Assembly (NCBI GenBank): GCA_002928875.1
Contig: PERO01000004.1
Location: 62,001 to 126,000 of the forward strand
Source: Methylobacterium sp.
GTDB taxonomy: Bacteria > Pseudomonadota > Alphaproteobacteria > Rhizobiales > Beijerinckiaceae
DNA: 64,000 nucleotides
Direction: 5' to 3'
Below the pieces are notes generated by a model, which was not told the origin of the DNA, ran no database searches, and was given only the letters and a program-made list of their open reading frames with translations. Made by a program: the position numbers and the translations under genes. Positions 1 through 9,087 of the stretch are shown here, piece after piece. How positions within the stretch are numbered: position 1 is the stretch's first letter; each line of letters begins with the position of its first letter.

Positions 1-1
1 C

Positions 2-745
2 CTGATCGCGCGGGAAATGGCGATCGAGACGGTCATCACCGACATGGACCTGCCCTACGGCACGGCCGGTCTCGACTTCAACCAGGACCCGCCGCAGGGC
101 ATCATGGAAGCGGCCTTCGACCCCGCGCGCGTCGACGGCAACATGATCGAGCGCCTGCTCTCGCGCTGCGGCGAGCGGCTGCAACTGATGGCCGCGCCCT
201 CGAGCCTCGACCGGCTCTATGATTTCGCGCCCGACACCTTCGATCCGCTGTTCGATGCCTTGCGGTCGAGCGTACCGGCCATCGTGCTCGACGTGCCGCA
301 TGTCTGGACCGGATGGGCCCGCACCGCGCTCGTCCGGGCGGACGAGGTGGTCGTGGTCGCCGAACCGGATCTCGCGAACCTGCGCAACGCCAAGAACCTG
401 ATCGACACTTTGGGTGCGGCCCGGCCGAACGATCCGCGCCCGCGCCTCGTGATCAACAAGGTCGGCGTGCCGAAGCGCCCGGAAATCGCCGTGGCGGAAT
501 TCGCCCGCGCGCTGGATTGCGTGCCGCTCGCCACGATCGGTTTCGATCCCGGCCATTTCGGCACGGCCACCAATAACGGCCAGATGCTGGTCGAGGTGCA
601 GCCCAAGGCGAAGGTCAACGAGGCGTTGATGGACATCGCCAAGGCGCTGATGGGGCGCGAATTGGCCAAGTCGGGCCGGAAATCGCTGCTTTCTCCGTTG
701 CTCGACCGGATCACGAGCTTGCGTGGCGGCTCGAAGGCGGCGTGA
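2..745 (+). CDS. cpaE: CpaE/TadZ-like pilus assembly ATPase, C-terminal part (5' end outside window)
   Basis: The reading frame is open to the left edge, so only the last ~247 residues are present. The visible part has the tail of a MinD/ParA-like P-loop fold: a hydrophobic strand ending in VLDVPHVWTGW (switch II-like), then VVVVAEPDLANLRNAKNL and a strand ending in NKVG, as in CpaE/TadZ. The Walker A region lies outside the window. CpaE/TadZ proteins place the Tad/Flp pilus machine at the cell pole. cpaF follows 55 bases downstream, then tadB and tadC, which is the standard tad order and the main support for the name. Confidence 0.88.
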   Translation: MIAREMAIETVITDMDLPYGTAGLDFNQDPPQGIMEAAFDPARVDGNMIERLLSRCGERLQLMAAPSSLDRLYDFAPDTFDPLFDALRSSVPAIVLDVPHVWTGWARTALVRADEVVVVAEPDLANLRNAKNLIDTLGAARPNDPRPRLVINKVGVPKRPEIAVAEFARALDCVPLATIGFDPGHFGTATNNGQMLVEVQPKAKVNEALMDIAKALMGRELAKSGRKSLLSPLLDRITSLRGGSKAA

Positions 746-800
746 CGCCTGTCGCCCCTCGGGGCGCGCGGGATGACTGGAACAGCAGAACGAGGCAGTG

Positions 801-2255
801 ATGTTCGGCAGACGCACGACAATCGGACAGGGGACGACGCCGGCACGGCCCGCGGTGCCGGCACCGGCTGCCGTTTCGGCGCCCGTTCCGCCCTCGGCCA
901 GCCCGGCATCGGCCGGTCGCCCCTCGGCTCCGCCGCCGCCGCTCGAGGCCGCGCCGCAGAAATCCGATCATTACTACCACACCAAGAGCCTGATCTTCGG
1001 CGCGATGATCGAAGCCATCGATCTCTCGCAGCTCTCGAAGCTCGATTCCGCCTCCGCGCGTGACGAACTGCGCGATGTCATCACGGAAATTCTCGCGCTG
1101 AAAAGCGTCGCGATGTCGATCGCCGAGCAGGAGGAACTGCTCGAGGATATCTGCAACGACGTGCTGGGCTATGGGCCGCTGGAGCCGCTGCTCGCGCGCG
1201 ACGACATCGCCGACATCATGGTCAACGGCTCCGACAAGACCTACATCGAAGTCAACGGCAAGATCCAGCTCACCAATGTGCGCTTCCGCGACAATGCGCA
1301 GCTGATGAATATCTGCCAGCGCATCGTCAGCCAGGTGGGCCGCCGCGTCGATGAATCCTCGCCGATCTGCGACGCGCGCCTGCCCGACGGCTCCCGCGTG
1401 AACGTGATCGCCCCGCCGCTCGCGATCGACGGCGCGGCCCTCACCATCCGCAAGTTCAAGAAGGACAAGCTGACGCTCGAGCAGCTGGTGAAATTCGGCT
1501 CGATCTCCATCGAGGGTGCCGAGGTTCTCAAGATCATCGGCCGTGTCCGCTGCAATGTGGTGATTTCCGGCGGCACGGGCTCGGGCAAGACGACCCTGCT
1601 CAACTGCCTCACGAACTACATCGATACGGATGAGCGCATCATCACCTGCGAGGACGCGGCAGAACTCCAGCTGCAGCAGCCGCATGTGGTGCGCCTCGAA
1701 ACCCGCCCACCCAATCTCGAGGGCAGCGGGCAGGTCACCATGCGCGACCTCGTGAAGAACTGCCTGCGCATGCGCCCCGAGCGCATCATCGTCGGCGAAG
1801 TCCGCGGCCCGGAAGTCTTCGATCTCCTGCAGGCGATGAATACGGGCCATGACGGCTCCATGGGCACGATCCACGCCAACTCGCCGCGCGAATGCCTCGC
1901 GCGTATGGAAGCGATGATCGCCATGGGCGGCTACACGCTGCCGCCGAAGACCGTGCGCGAGATGATCTGCTCGTCCGTCGATGTCATCGTGCAGGCGCAG
2001 CGCCTGCGCGACGGCTCGCGCCGCATCACGCACATCACCGAGGTGATGGGGATGGAAGGCGACGTGATCGTGACCCAGGACATCTTCATCTACGACATGA
2101 CCGGCGAGGATGCGAATGGCCGGATCATCGGCAAGCACCGCTCCACCGGCATCGGCAAGCCGCGTTTCTGGGATCGCGCCCGCTATTACAACGAGGACAA
2201 GCGCCTCGCCGCGGCTCTGGATGCTGCCGAGCAGCGCGAGGAACGGGTGGCCTGA
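801..2255 (+). CDS. cpaF: Tad/Flp pilus secretion ATPase CpaF (TadA)
   Basis: Cytoplasmic hexameric ATPase that powers Flp pilus assembly. The first ~55 residues are a Pro/Ala-rich disordered tail. The GspE/PilT-type core follows, with Walker [10 protein letters not shown] near residue 257, an Asp-box region around [12 protein letters not shown], the [16 protein letters not shown] Walker B segment and the [14 protein letters not shown] His box. A GTG at 798 directly precedes the ATG at 801; the ATG is preferred because the GAGG-like site at 792-795 is better spaced for it. It is co-directional with cpaE and tadB, and the stop lies 3 bases before tadB. Confidence 0.96.
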   Translation: MFGRRTTIGQGTTPARPAVPAPAAVSAPVPPSASPASAGRPSAPPPPLEAAPQKSDHYYHTKSLIFGAMIEAIDLSQLSKLDSASARDELRDVITEILALKSVAMSIAEQEELLEDICNDVLGYGPLEPLLARDDIADIMVNGSDKTYIEVNGKIQLTNVRFRDNAQLMNICQRIVSQVGRRVDESSPICDARLPDGSRVNVIAPPLAIDGAALTIRKFKKDKLTLEQLVKFGSISIEGAEVLKIIGRVRCNVVISGGTGSGKTTLLNCLTNYIDTDERIITCEDAAELQLQQPHVVRLETRPPNLEGSGQVTMRDLVKNCLRMRPERIIVGEVRGPEVFDLLQAMNTGHDGSMGTIHANSPRECLARMEAMIAMGGYTLPPKTVREMICSSVDVIVQAQRLRDGSRRITHITEVMGMEGDVIVTQDIFIYDMTGEDANGRIIGKHRSTGIGKPRFWDRARYYNEDKRLAAALDAAEQREERVA

Positions 2256-2258
2256 CGC

Positions 2259-3230
2259 ATGGACAAGCAATCGCTCCTGGTCGCCGGCCTCACGACCTTC
2301 GCTGTCGCCACCATCGGCATCGTGCTGCTGGAACCGCTGCTGACGGGCGATGCGCGCGCCGAGAAGCGACAGGCCGCGATTGCCGGTGGCACGCAGCGCA
2401 AGAAGGTCGTCGAGGAGGCGGGCAACCGCCGCAAGCAGGTCGCGGACGCCCTGAAGGAACTCGACGAGCGCCAGAAGGCCAGCCAGCGCCTGACCATGGA
2501 GCAGCGCTTCATGCAGGCCGGCGTGAGCTGGAGCCGCCGCACCTACTGGCTCATCAGCGCCGGCATCGGCCTCACCCTCGGCCTCCTCATGTTCGTGCTG
2601 CTGAAGCAGCCGCTTCTGGCGCTGGGCGGCCTGTTCGTCGGTGCCTTTGGCGTTCCGAAATGGCTGCTGAAGCGCTGGGCCAGGAAGCGGCAGAAGAAGT
2701 TCCTCGAGGAATTTCCCAATGCCATCGAGGCGATCGTGCGCGGCATCAAGTCCGGCCTGCCGCTCAACGATTGCATCCGGCTGATCGCCAGCGAGGCGAA
2801 GGACCCGCTGAAGAGCGAGTTTCGCTATATCGTCGAGGCGCAGCAGATGGGCGTGTCCATCGCCGACGGCATCATGAAGATCTACGAGCGCATTCCGCTC
2901 TCGGAAGTGAACTTCTTCGCGATCGTCATCCAGATCCAGGCGAAATCCGGCGGCAATCTCGGCGAGATCCTGCTCAACCTGTCCAAGGTGATCCGCGACC
3001 GAAAGCGCTTGCGCGACAAGGTGGATGCGATGAGCCAGGAGGCGAAATCCTCCGCCGCGATCATCGGGTCGCTGCCGGCGATCGTGGCCGGCCTCACCTG
3101 GCTCGGCTCGCCCGACTACATCCAGCTGATGTGGACCACGAATGCCGGCCTCGTCGGCCTTGGCATCTGCGTCTCCATCATGGCGACGGGCATTTTCGTC
3201 ATGAAGAAAATGATCAACTTCGAGATCTGA
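2259..3230 (+). CDS. tadB: Type II secretion F-family protein TadB
   Basis: Inner-membrane platform protein of the Tad pilus machine, 323 residues. It has an N-terminal membrane segment, a basic linker (residues ~35-75), two closely spaced hydrophobic segments around residues 95-135, the T2SF domain beginning at about FPNAIEAIVRGIKSG, and C-terminal membrane segments. The start lies 3 bases after the cpaF stop, implying translational coupling. TadB normally pairs with TadC, and tadC follows after 10 bases. Confidence 0.94.
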   Translation: MDKQSLLVAGLTTFAVATIGIVLLEPLLTGDARAEKRQAAIAGGTQRKKVVEEAGNRRKQVADALKELDERQKASQRLTMEQRFMQAGVSWSRRTYWLISAGIGLTLGLLMFVLLKQPLLALGGLFVGAFGVPKWLLKRWARKRQKKFLEEFPNAIEAIVRGIKSGLPLNDCIRLIASEAKDPLKSEFRYIVEAQQMGVSIADGIMKIYERIPLSEVNFFAIVIQIQAKSGGNLGEILLNLSKVIRDRKRLRDKVDAMSQEAKSSAAIIGSLPAIVAGLTWLGSPDYIQLMWTTNAGLVGLGICVSIMATGIFVMKKMINFEI

Positions 3231-3240
3231 GGATCGTACC

Positions 3241-4224
3241 ATGGCCTCGATCACCGAACGGCTGACAGATGTCTCCTTTCTCGCCTCCTGCGCCACCGCG
3301 ATCGCCGTTACCGCGACGGTGATCGCCATCGGTCTGCCGCTGCTCGAGCGCAACGAGCTGAAGGACAAGATGAAATCGGTCGCCCTCGAGCGCGACCGCA
3401 TCCGTGCCCGCGAACGCGAGCGGTTGCAGCAGAGCGGGCGCGGCGGCGCGAAGCCCACCCTGCGCTCCACACCCGGCGAATTCGCCAAGCGCGTCGTCGA
3501 TCGCTTCAACCTGCGCTCCTGGCTGTCGTCCGAGATGGCCGCCGAGCGGCTGATGCGCGCCGGTTTTCGCGGCCCCAAGGCCGAGACGACCTTTCTCGTC
3601 GCGCGCCTGTTCGCGCCGATCGGCATGCTGGCCTTCACGCTGTTCTACCTGCTGATCAACAAGGGGTTCGGCCTGCCGTTCGGCGCCCAGGCGATGATCG
3701 TGGTCGCAGCGCTGTATTTCGGCGTGAAGCTGCCGGAAATCTACCTCTCGAACCTCACCGCGAAGCGCCAGGCCTCCATGCGCAAGGCCTTCCCGGATTC
3801 GCTCGACCTGCTGCTGATCTGCGTGGAATCCGGCATGTCGATCGAGCATGCCTTCCGCAAGGTCTCGAGCGAGATCGGCACGGCTTCCGTGCCCATGGCC
3901 GAGGAACTGGCCCTGACCACCGCCGAACTCTCCTACTTGCCGGACCGGCGCATGGCCTACGAGAACCTCGCCAAGCGCACCAATCTCGATTCGGTGAAGT
4001 CGGTCACGACGGTGCTCATCCAGGCCGAGCGCTATGGCACGCCTCTCGGCCATGCCCTGCGCGTGCTGGCGCAGGAAAGCCGCGACCAGCGCATGACCGC
4101 GGCCGAAAAGAAGGCCGCCGCCCTGCCGCCAAAGCTCACGGTTCCGATGATCGTGTTCTTCATGCCGGCCCTGTTCATCGTCATCCTGACGCCCGCGCTG
4201 ATCCAGATCTTCAAGTGGAAGTGA
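3241..4224 (+). CDS. tadC: Type II secretion F-family protein TadC
   Basis: Second platform protein of the Tad apparatus, 327 residues. It has an N-terminal membrane segment at about residues 15-35, a charged Arg/Glu-rich linker, a hydrophobic pair around 120-165, the T2SF domain with FPDSLDLLLICVESGMSIEHAF, and a C-terminal membrane anchor ending LFIVILTPALIQIFKWK. It is the last gene of the plus-strand tad operon in this window; the next gene, tadD, is convergent. Confidence 0.94.
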   Translation: MASITERLTDVSFLASCATAIAVTATVIAIGLPLLERNELKDKMKSVALERDRIRARERERLQQSGRGGAKPTLRSTPGEFAKRVVDRFNLRSWLSSEMAAERLMRAGFRGPKAETTFLVARLFAPIGMLAFTLFYLLINKGFGLPFGAQAMIVVAALYFGVKLPEIYLSNLTAKRQASMRKAFPDSLDLLLICVESGMSIEHAFRKVSSEIGTASVPMAEELALTTAELSYLPDRRMAYENLAKRTNLDSVKSVTTVLIQAERYGTPLGHALRVLAQESRDQRMTAAEKKAAALPPKLTVPMIVFFMPALFIVILTPALIQIFKWK

Positions 4225-4272
4225 CGAGGCGCGGCGCCGGCGCTGCGGCGTGAGCGCGTCGACATGCGCGAA

Positions 4273-4293
4273 GCCCGGCGGGGCTCGCCGGGC
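4273..4293. terminator. Hairpin between convergent tadC and tadD
   Basis: An 8-bp perfect GC inverted repeat (GCCCGGCG / CGCCGGGC) with a 5-base loop sits in the 114-base gap between the converging tadC and tadD stops. There is no clear U run on either side, so this is a hairpin consistent with a bidirectional or weak terminator, not a proven intrinsic terminator. Confidence 0.4.
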
Positions 4294-4338
4294 GTTGTCC
4301 GGATGCGGATCGATTGGGAAACCGAGCGGCGCGTGGCC

Positions 4339-5097
4339 TCAGCGCCGGGGGGCGTCGGCCTTCGGCGCCGGACGCTGCGATCCCGACGCGCTCGCCACCT
4401 GCCCGCGCAAGGTGCGGACCAGCGACAGGTTGGCCGCCACGCGCGGGTCAGCATTCGGTTGCGCTGCCGCCTTGGCGAGGGTTTCCTCGGCTTTCGCCAG
4501 ATCACGCGTGAGCAGATAGGACAATCCGAGGTTCGAGAGCACCGCCGGATGATCCGGCATCATCTTCAGCGCCTCGGCGTAGAATTCGCGGGCGCGCGCA
4601 TGCTGGCCCATCTGGTCCGAGACCACGCCCTGGCTCGAGAGCACGCGCCAATCCGGGCGGTCGGCGGTATGCGCCTGGCTCAGCACGCGCATCGCTTCCT
4701 CGAACTGGCCGATATCTCCCAGGGCCCGCCCATAGGCGGCGGCGATCTCCTTGTCGCCCACATTGGCGATGGATGCGCGCTGGAGCACGGCTGCGGCCTG
4801 CTGGAACTGGCCGCGGGCGCGCAAGGCATTGCCATAGGCGAGCGAAGCCGCCTTTTCGCCGGGCCGCGCATCATAACGGCGTGCCAGGGCGTCGAGATCG
4901 CCGGCCGAGGTCGCAGCCGTCGAGCCGGGGCTCGCGACATCGCGCAAGGATCCGGTGAACTGGCCCAGCCGGCTCGAACAGCCGCTGGCGAGAAGGGCGA
5001 TCGCAAGCGCCGGAACCAGGGCCCGAAACGGCTTCGGGATCGCGGATTCCGTGGTTCCTCTTGGGCGGGAAGTGAGCTTGGCCAGACGCTGGGACAT
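4339..5097 (-). CDS. tadD: TPR lipoprotein TadD-like
   Basis: About 252 residues. The start is set at 5097, not the upstream in-frame ATG at 5196: it has an AAGGA site about 8 bases upstream and yields a lipoprotein signal (basic N-terminus, hydrophobic core, lipobox LLASGC followed by SS). The mature protein holds tandem tetratricopeptide repeats (for example around YGNALRARGQFQQAAAVL, YGRALGDIGQFEEAMRVL and LGLSYLLTRDLAKAEETL). TadD is a pilotin-like TPR lipoprotein for the outer-membrane part of the Tad machine. Its orientation is opposite to cpaEF-tadBC. Confidence 0.85.
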   Translation of the reverse strand: MSQRLAKLTSRPRGTTESAIPKPFRALVPALAIALLASGCSSRLGQFTGSLRDVASPGSTAATSAGDLDALARRYDARPGEKAASLAYGNALRARGQFQQAAAVLQRASIANVGDKEIAAAYGRALGDIGQFEEAMRVLSQAHTADRPDWRVLSSQGVVSDQMGQHARAREFYAEALKMMPDHPAVLSNLGLSYLLTRDLAKAEETLAKAAAQPNADPRVAANLSLVRTLRGQVASASGSQRPAPKADAPRR

Positions 5098-5256
5098 CGC
5101 ACGAATTCCTTCAGGGCGAGACGGTGGTGCAACCTTTGGCGGAAAGGCACCACAGCCCACTTCACGATGCAGGAATAACTCGTTAACCCTAATCACCAGT
5201 TAAGATCGGCGATCAGCCTTCCAATTTCCTGAACCTGTTCCAGATTGTGGATTATC

Positions 5257-6636
5257 ATGAGCGACTCTCCCTCCTTGCCCGCGCGGCTGGTTCACCTGGT
5301 CAGCGAAGCCGGTTGGTCGACCCTGCAGGAGAGTCTGCCGGCGGTTGCGCGCGGGTATGCGGCGAGCGTCGGCTTCAAACCCAGCGCCGGGCGTGTGCTC
5401 GTCCTGCCGGGGGAGGCGGGCGCAGGCGGGCCGGCGCTGCTCGGAATCGGAACGGATGAGGGCCTCGTCGAGCAGCCTTTCCTGCTGGGCAAGCTCGCGA
5501 GCGAACTTCCCGCCGGGCTCTGGCGGATCGAGGGCCGGCTCGATAACCCGACACTCGCGCTGACCGGCTTCCATCTCGGCCAGTATCGCTTCGATCGCTT
5601 CAAGACGGTGGCGCGCGAGGCGGTTTCGCTGCAGCCCATTCCCGGCGCGGATCTCGCCCGCGCGCGGCTGGTGGCGGAGGCCGTTTGCGCCGGGCGCGAC
5701 CTCATCAACCGGCCGGCGAACGATCTCACCACCGAGGCGCTGGCGCAGGCGGCGCGCGAGCTGGGCGAACGTTTCCGCGTGGAATACCGCGAGATCATCG
5801 GCCCGGAACTTCTTGCGGAAAACCTGCCGATGATCCACGCGGTGGGTGCGGCTTCCGCGCATCCGCCGCGCCTCGTCGATCTGATCTGGGGCGATCCGCG
5901 CGCCCCGAAGGTCACGCTCGTCGGCAAGGGCGTGGTGTTCGATACCGGGGGGCTCAATCTCAAGCCCGAGAATTCCATGCTCCTGATGAAAAAGGACATG
6001 GGTGGGGCGGCCGCGGCCCTCGCCGCTGCCGAGATCATCATGGGTCTGCAATTGCCCGTGCGCCTGCGCGTGCTGCTGCCCATCGTCGAGAATTCCGTCT
6101 CCGGCGCCGCCTTCCGGCCCGGCGACATTTTCCGCTCGCGCGCCGGCACCACCATCGAGATCGGCAATACCGATGCGGAAGGTCGGCTGATTCTCTGCGA
6201 CGCATTGACGCTGGCCGACGAGGAAAAGCCCGACCTCCTCATCGATTTCGCGACGCTGACCGGCGCGGCGCGCGTGGCCCTGGGCCCGGATCTCCCGCCC
6301 TTCTTCACCCAAGACGAGGCGCTCGCCGAAGCCATTGCCCGGGTCGGGCGCCTTGAAAACGACCCTGTCTGGCGCCTGCCGCTGTGGAAACCCTATCGCC
6401 CGATGCTCGATTCCAAGTCGGCTGATATCAACAATGTGTCGCAAGGCGGCTTCGCCGGCGCGATCACGGCCGCCATCTTTCTCAAGGAATTCGTGCGAAA
6501 CACGCCGCACTACGCTCATTTCGACATCTATGGCTGGACACCCTCGGCGCGTCCGGGCCGGCCGGAAGGTGGCGAACCTCAGGCGGCGAGGCTTGTCGCG
6601 AGCCTCGTGCAGGAGCGGTTCCGCGCGCGGGAGTAG
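5257..6636 (+). CDS. Leucyl aminopeptidase family protein (peptidase M17)
   Basis: Cytosolic dinuclear-metal aminopeptidase that removes N-terminal residues from peptides, 459 residues from the ATG at 5257 (a TTG at 5245 would add four residues). The M17 motifs are intact: VGKGVVFDTGG with Lys about 224 and Asp about 229, KKDMGGAAA, and the signature NTDAEGRL at about 304-311. It is shorter at the N-terminus than E. coli PepA and matches the alphaproteobacterial M17 branch. It is divergent from tadD across ~160 bases and stands alone; the next gene has its own upstream region. Confidence 0.92.
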   Translation: MSDSPSLPARLVHLVSEAGWSTLQESLPAVARGYAASVGFKPSAGRVLVLPGEAGAGGPALLGIGTDEGLVEQPFLLGKLASELPAGLWRIEGRLDNPTLALTGFHLGQYRFDRFKTVAREAVSLQPIPGADLARARLVAEAVCAGRDLINRPANDLTTEALAQAARELGERFRVEYREIIGPELLAENLPMIHAVGAASAHPPRLVDLIWGDPRAPKVTLVGKGVVFDTGGLNLKPENSMLLMKKDMGGAAAALAAAEIIMGLQLPVRLRVLLPIVENSVSGAAFRPGDIFRSRAGTTIEIGNTDAEGRLILCDALTLADEEKPDLLIDFATLTGAARVALGPDLPPFFTQDEALAEAIARVGRLENDPVWRLPLWKPYRPMLDSKSADINNVSQGGFAGAITAAIFLKEFVRNTPHYAHFDIYGWTPSARPGRPEGGEPQAARLVASLVQERFRARE

Positions 6637-6656
6637 AGCAGGACAACCATCAGAAG

Positions 6657-6701
6657 TTGCATAAAATGGCGTGACATCTCATACTATTGTATAAAATTAC
6701 A
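6657..6701 (+). promoter_or_regulatory. AT-rich repeat pair, likely promoter/operator of the marR gene
   Basis: In an otherwise GC-rich region, the element TTGCATAAAAT (6657-6667) recurs as TTGTATAAAAT (6687-6697), offset by 30 bases, close to three helical turns. The second copy lies in the inverted repeat TGTA-N6-TACA (6688-6701). TTGCAT with CATACT 17 bases later, or the TATAAA at 6690, could serve as promoter elements. MarR proteins often bind such palindromes in their own promoter; autoregulation is inferred from position. Confidence 0.45.
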
Positions 6702-6743
6702 TTTGCGAAATAATCGCAGGATCGCGATCGAAGCGACGTCAGA

Positions 6744-7124
6744 ATGGCAGGGATTGTAATGAGCGTGAAGCTCCGCCCCACCCAGGCGCTGAAGCTTTGG
6801 CATGATGTTGGCCTCGATCTGGTCCGCGGCGCGGAAGTGGACCTGACAGCCCGGCAAATGGTCGTGCTGCTCACGATCTATCTCGAGCCGCCGCCGCACA
6901 CGGTCCGGGGGCTGGCCCAGAAGCTCGGCGTCACCAAGCCGGTCATCACCCGGGCGCTCGATGCCATGGGCGATCTCGATCTCGTCTCCCGCCGGCGTGA
7001 TCCGGCCGACCGGCGCAATGTCATCATCCAGCGCACGGTTCGCGGCTCGCTGTTTCTCGACAAGCTGGCCGACCTCATCGTCGCCCGCGCGGGGCAACTG
7101 GCTCAGGACAATCCGTTGCGGTAA
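6744..7124 (+). CDS. MarR family transcriptional regulator
   Basis: A 126-residue winged-helix protein. Residues ~30-100 match the MarR core: LTARQMVVLLTIYLEPPPHTVRGLAQKLGVTK is the helix-turn-helix approach, VITRALDAMGDLDLVSRRRDPADRRN is the recognition helix plus wing with the typical DPxDRR motif, and the C-terminal helix gives dimerisation. An alternative ATG at 6759 would shorten it by five residues. The NlpC/P60 hydrolase gene begins 47 bases downstream and may be its target or operon partner. The ligand is unknown. Confidence 0.85.
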   Translation: MAGIVMSVKLRPTQALKLWHDVGLDLVRGAEVDLTARQMVVLLTIYLEPPPHTVRGLAQKLGVTKPVITRALDAMGDLDLVSRRRDPADRRNVIIQRTVRGSLFLDKLADLIVARAGQLAQDNPLR

Positions 7125-7171
7125 GATGGCGGATCGCCGGTTCGCCGGCCCTTCGCCATGATCGACCTGCC

Positions 7172-8062
7172 GTGACCGTTTCCACCGCCACCCGCCTCGA
7201 TCCCCGCCGCCATGCCTATCGTGACGATCTGGCTGCGGAAAGCTTGCGGGATATCGTCTCCGCGCCGCGATATATCGCGCCCGAACCGGCCCAGGTGCGG
7301 GTCGCCAGCACGCCGTTGCGCCGCGCGCCGCAGGCCACGCTCGGCTACGAGACGGAGCTGGTGGCGGGCGAGATCTTCGACATTTACGACCGCAAGTATG
7401 GTTTCGCCTGGGGGCAGGCCCGCCGTGACGGCTATGTCGGCTACTGCGCGGATGAGGCTCTGGGGCCAATGCTGCCGCCAGCGACGCATCGCGTGCACGA
7501 TCTGCGCGCGTTTCTCTATCCCGCTGCGAGCATGAAGGCGACTCCCCTGGGCTTCCTGCCCTATGGCGCGGAAATCGCCGTGCTCGACGAGGAAAAGGGC
7601 TACGCATCGACCCCGCTCGGCCATGTCTATGCGAGGCATCTCCGCCCGCTTGCCGAACGACCGGATGATCCCGTCGCGGAAGCGGAGCGCTTCCTCGGCG
7701 TGCCCTATCTCTGGGGCGGGAAGTCGAGCCTGGGACTCGATTGTTCCGGCCTCGTACAAACCGTTTGTTCCGCCTGTGGAATTATCGCACCGCGCGACAG
7801 CGACATGCAGGAGCGGGAATTGGGTCTGCCCCTGCCGTTCCCGTCCGATTTCTCCCTGCTGCCGCGGGGCGCCCTGCTGTTCTGGCCGGGCCATGTCGCG
7901 CTGAGCCAGGGGGACGGCCGGATGATCCACGCCACGGCGCATTCGATGACAGTGATCTCCGAACCGATCGAGCCGGCTCTGCGGCGCATCGAGCAGCAGG
8001 GCCCGGGCCTGCGCACGCTGCGGCTGCTGCCCGGCGCCGGATCCCGTTTACCGGGGATGTGA
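7172..8062 (+). CDS. NlpC/P60 family cysteine peptidase with SH3-like domains
   Basis: Predicted peptidoglycan gamma-D-glutamyl-diamino acid endopeptidase, 296 residues from a GTG start. Two bacterial SH3-like regions (about 40-95 and 105-160) precede the NlpC/P60 domain. Catalytic residues are visible: Cys about 191 in LGLDCSGLVQ, His about 241 in WPGHVALS and a third polar residue, His about 253 in MIHA. No signal peptide is evident, as is usual for this alphaproteobacterial group. It may be transcribed with the preceding MarR gene. Confidence 0.88.
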   Translation: MTVSTATRLDPRRHAYRDDLAAESLRDIVSAPRYIAPEPAQVRVASTPLRRAPQATLGYETELVAGEIFDIYDRKYGFAWGQARRDGYVGYCADEALGPMLPPATHRVHDLRAFLYPAASMKATPLGFLPYGAEIAVLDEEKGYASTPLGHVYARHLRPLAERPDDPVAEAERFLGVPYLWGGKSSLGLDCSGLVQTVCSACGIIAPRDSDMQERELGLPLPFPSDFSLLPRGALLFWPGHVALSQGDGRMIHATAHSMTVISEPIEPALRRIEQQGPGLRTLRLLPGAGSRLPGM

Positions 8063-8126
8063 TCGTCGCGGCCCTTTACGTCGCCGGGAATCATGCGACA
8101 CTCGCGGCAGATCAGGGAGGGGCTTG

Positions 8127-8969
8127 ATGTCCCGTTGGCTGTCCGTATCCGGGCGCATTGCCCGTGTCGCATGTTCCGCCGCGCTGCTGGCCTTCGCCGG
8201 ATACGCTCCCGTCGCTGCCCAGAATTCGGATCTGTTCCCCAATTCCGGGCCGGATGTCGACGTCGCGCTGGTCCTGGCGGTCGATATCTCGTTCTCGATG
8301 GATCTCGATGAGCTGAGCCTGCAGCGGGAAGGCTATATCCAGGCCCTGACCTCGCCGCTGGTGCTGGATGCCATTCGCAAGGGCATGATCGGCAAGGTCG
8401 CGGTCACCTATATCGAGTGGGCCGGGGTCAACACGCGCCATGTGATCGCCGACTGGACGCTGATCGAGGACAAGGCCAGCGCCGAGGCCTTCGTGCAGCA
8501 ATTGCGCGAAGCCCCGATCCGGCGCGCGCGCCGCACCTCGGTGACGACCGCGATCGAATTCAGCGTCGACCGGCTGAAGCAGGCGCAGGTGCGCCCGATC
8601 CGCCGCGTCGTGGACATTTCCGGGGATGGGCCGAACAACGAGGGCGGCCTCGTGACCCGCGCGCGCGACGCGGCCGTGGAAGCCGGCGTCGTCATCAACG
8701 GTCTGCCGATCATCATCAAGCGCGGCTGGTCCTCGCCCTACGATGTCGACAATCTCGACGATTATTACCGCGATTGCGTCATCGGCGGGCCCGGCTCCTT
8801 CATGCTCACCATCACCGACAAGGATCAGTTCGCCCCGGCCATCAAGCAGAAGATCCTGCGGGAACTGGCAAGCCCCACGCAGAACGACATCACCGCGACG
8901 CCCGCGCGCGGCGAAACCGATTGCACGATGGGCGAGCGGCAGTGGCGCCAGCAATGGGAGCGGAACTGA
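8127..8969 (+). CDS. DUF1194 (von Willebrand A-like) exported protein
   Basis: 280 residues; ATG at 8127 with GGGAGG at 8115-8120 (a TTG at 8124 is rejected). An N-terminal signal peptide ends near APVAAQ. The rest has a vWA-like fold: VDISFSMD carries the DxSxS metal-ion-dependent adhesion motif, and the strand RRVVDISGDGPNN and the helix after TRARDAAVEAGVVING are typical of DUF1194. The family is common in alphaproteobacteria and its function is not established. It converges on hrpB, with a tandem repeat between them. Confidence 0.85.
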   Translation: MSRWLSVSGRIARVACSAALLAFAGYAPVAAQNSDLFPNSGPDVDVALVLAVDISFSMDLDELSLQREGYIQALTSPLVLDAIRKGMIGKVAVTYIEWAGVNTRHVIADWTLIEDKASAEAFVQQLREAPIRRARRTSVTTAIEFSVDRLKQAQVRPIRRVVDISGDGPNNEGGLVTRARDAAVEAGVVINGLPIIIKRGWSSPYDVDNLDDYYRDCVIGGPGSFMLTITDKDQFAPAIKQKILRELASPTQNDITATPARGETDCTMGERQWRQQWERN

Positions 8970-8970
8970 G

Positions 8971-9087
8971 GCATCCCGCGCGGCTTCTCCCGCAACATCT
9001 CAAGTGCCGCGAGGCTTCGCCCGCTGGATTCTAAGTGCCGCGAGGCTTCGCCCGCCTGATTTCTAGGTGCCGCGAGGCTTCGCCCGC
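8971..9087. repeat. Four-unit ~31-bp direct repeat at the hrpB 3' end
   Basis: A ~23-base core containing GCCGCGAGGCTTCGCCCGC occurs at 9002-9024, 9033-9055 and 9065-9087, with a degenerate copy at 8971-8993. Spacing is 31, 31 and 32 bases. The rightmost copy encodes the last residues and stop of hrpB (AKPRGT-stop on the minus strand), and the others repeat that coding end with its stop downstream of the gene. Each core can form a short hairpin (GCGA-ggct-TCGC). This looks like tandem duplication of the gene end, possibly kept as transcription-ending sequence. Confidence 0.85.

Noticed and set aside
711-3638. Very long minus-strand frame opposite cpaF-tadB-tadC
   Set aside because: High G+C opens antisense frames; the plus-strand proteins have clear families and motifs, the antisense product has none.
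5184-5204. CtrA-like TTAA pair upstream of tadD and the aminopeptidase gene
   Set aside because: The two TTAA halves are 13 bases apart, not 7 as the CtrA consensus requires.
9002-9087. CRISPR-like regular repeats
   Set aside because: Only 3-4 units with ~8-base spacers and coding origin in hrpB; no cas genes.
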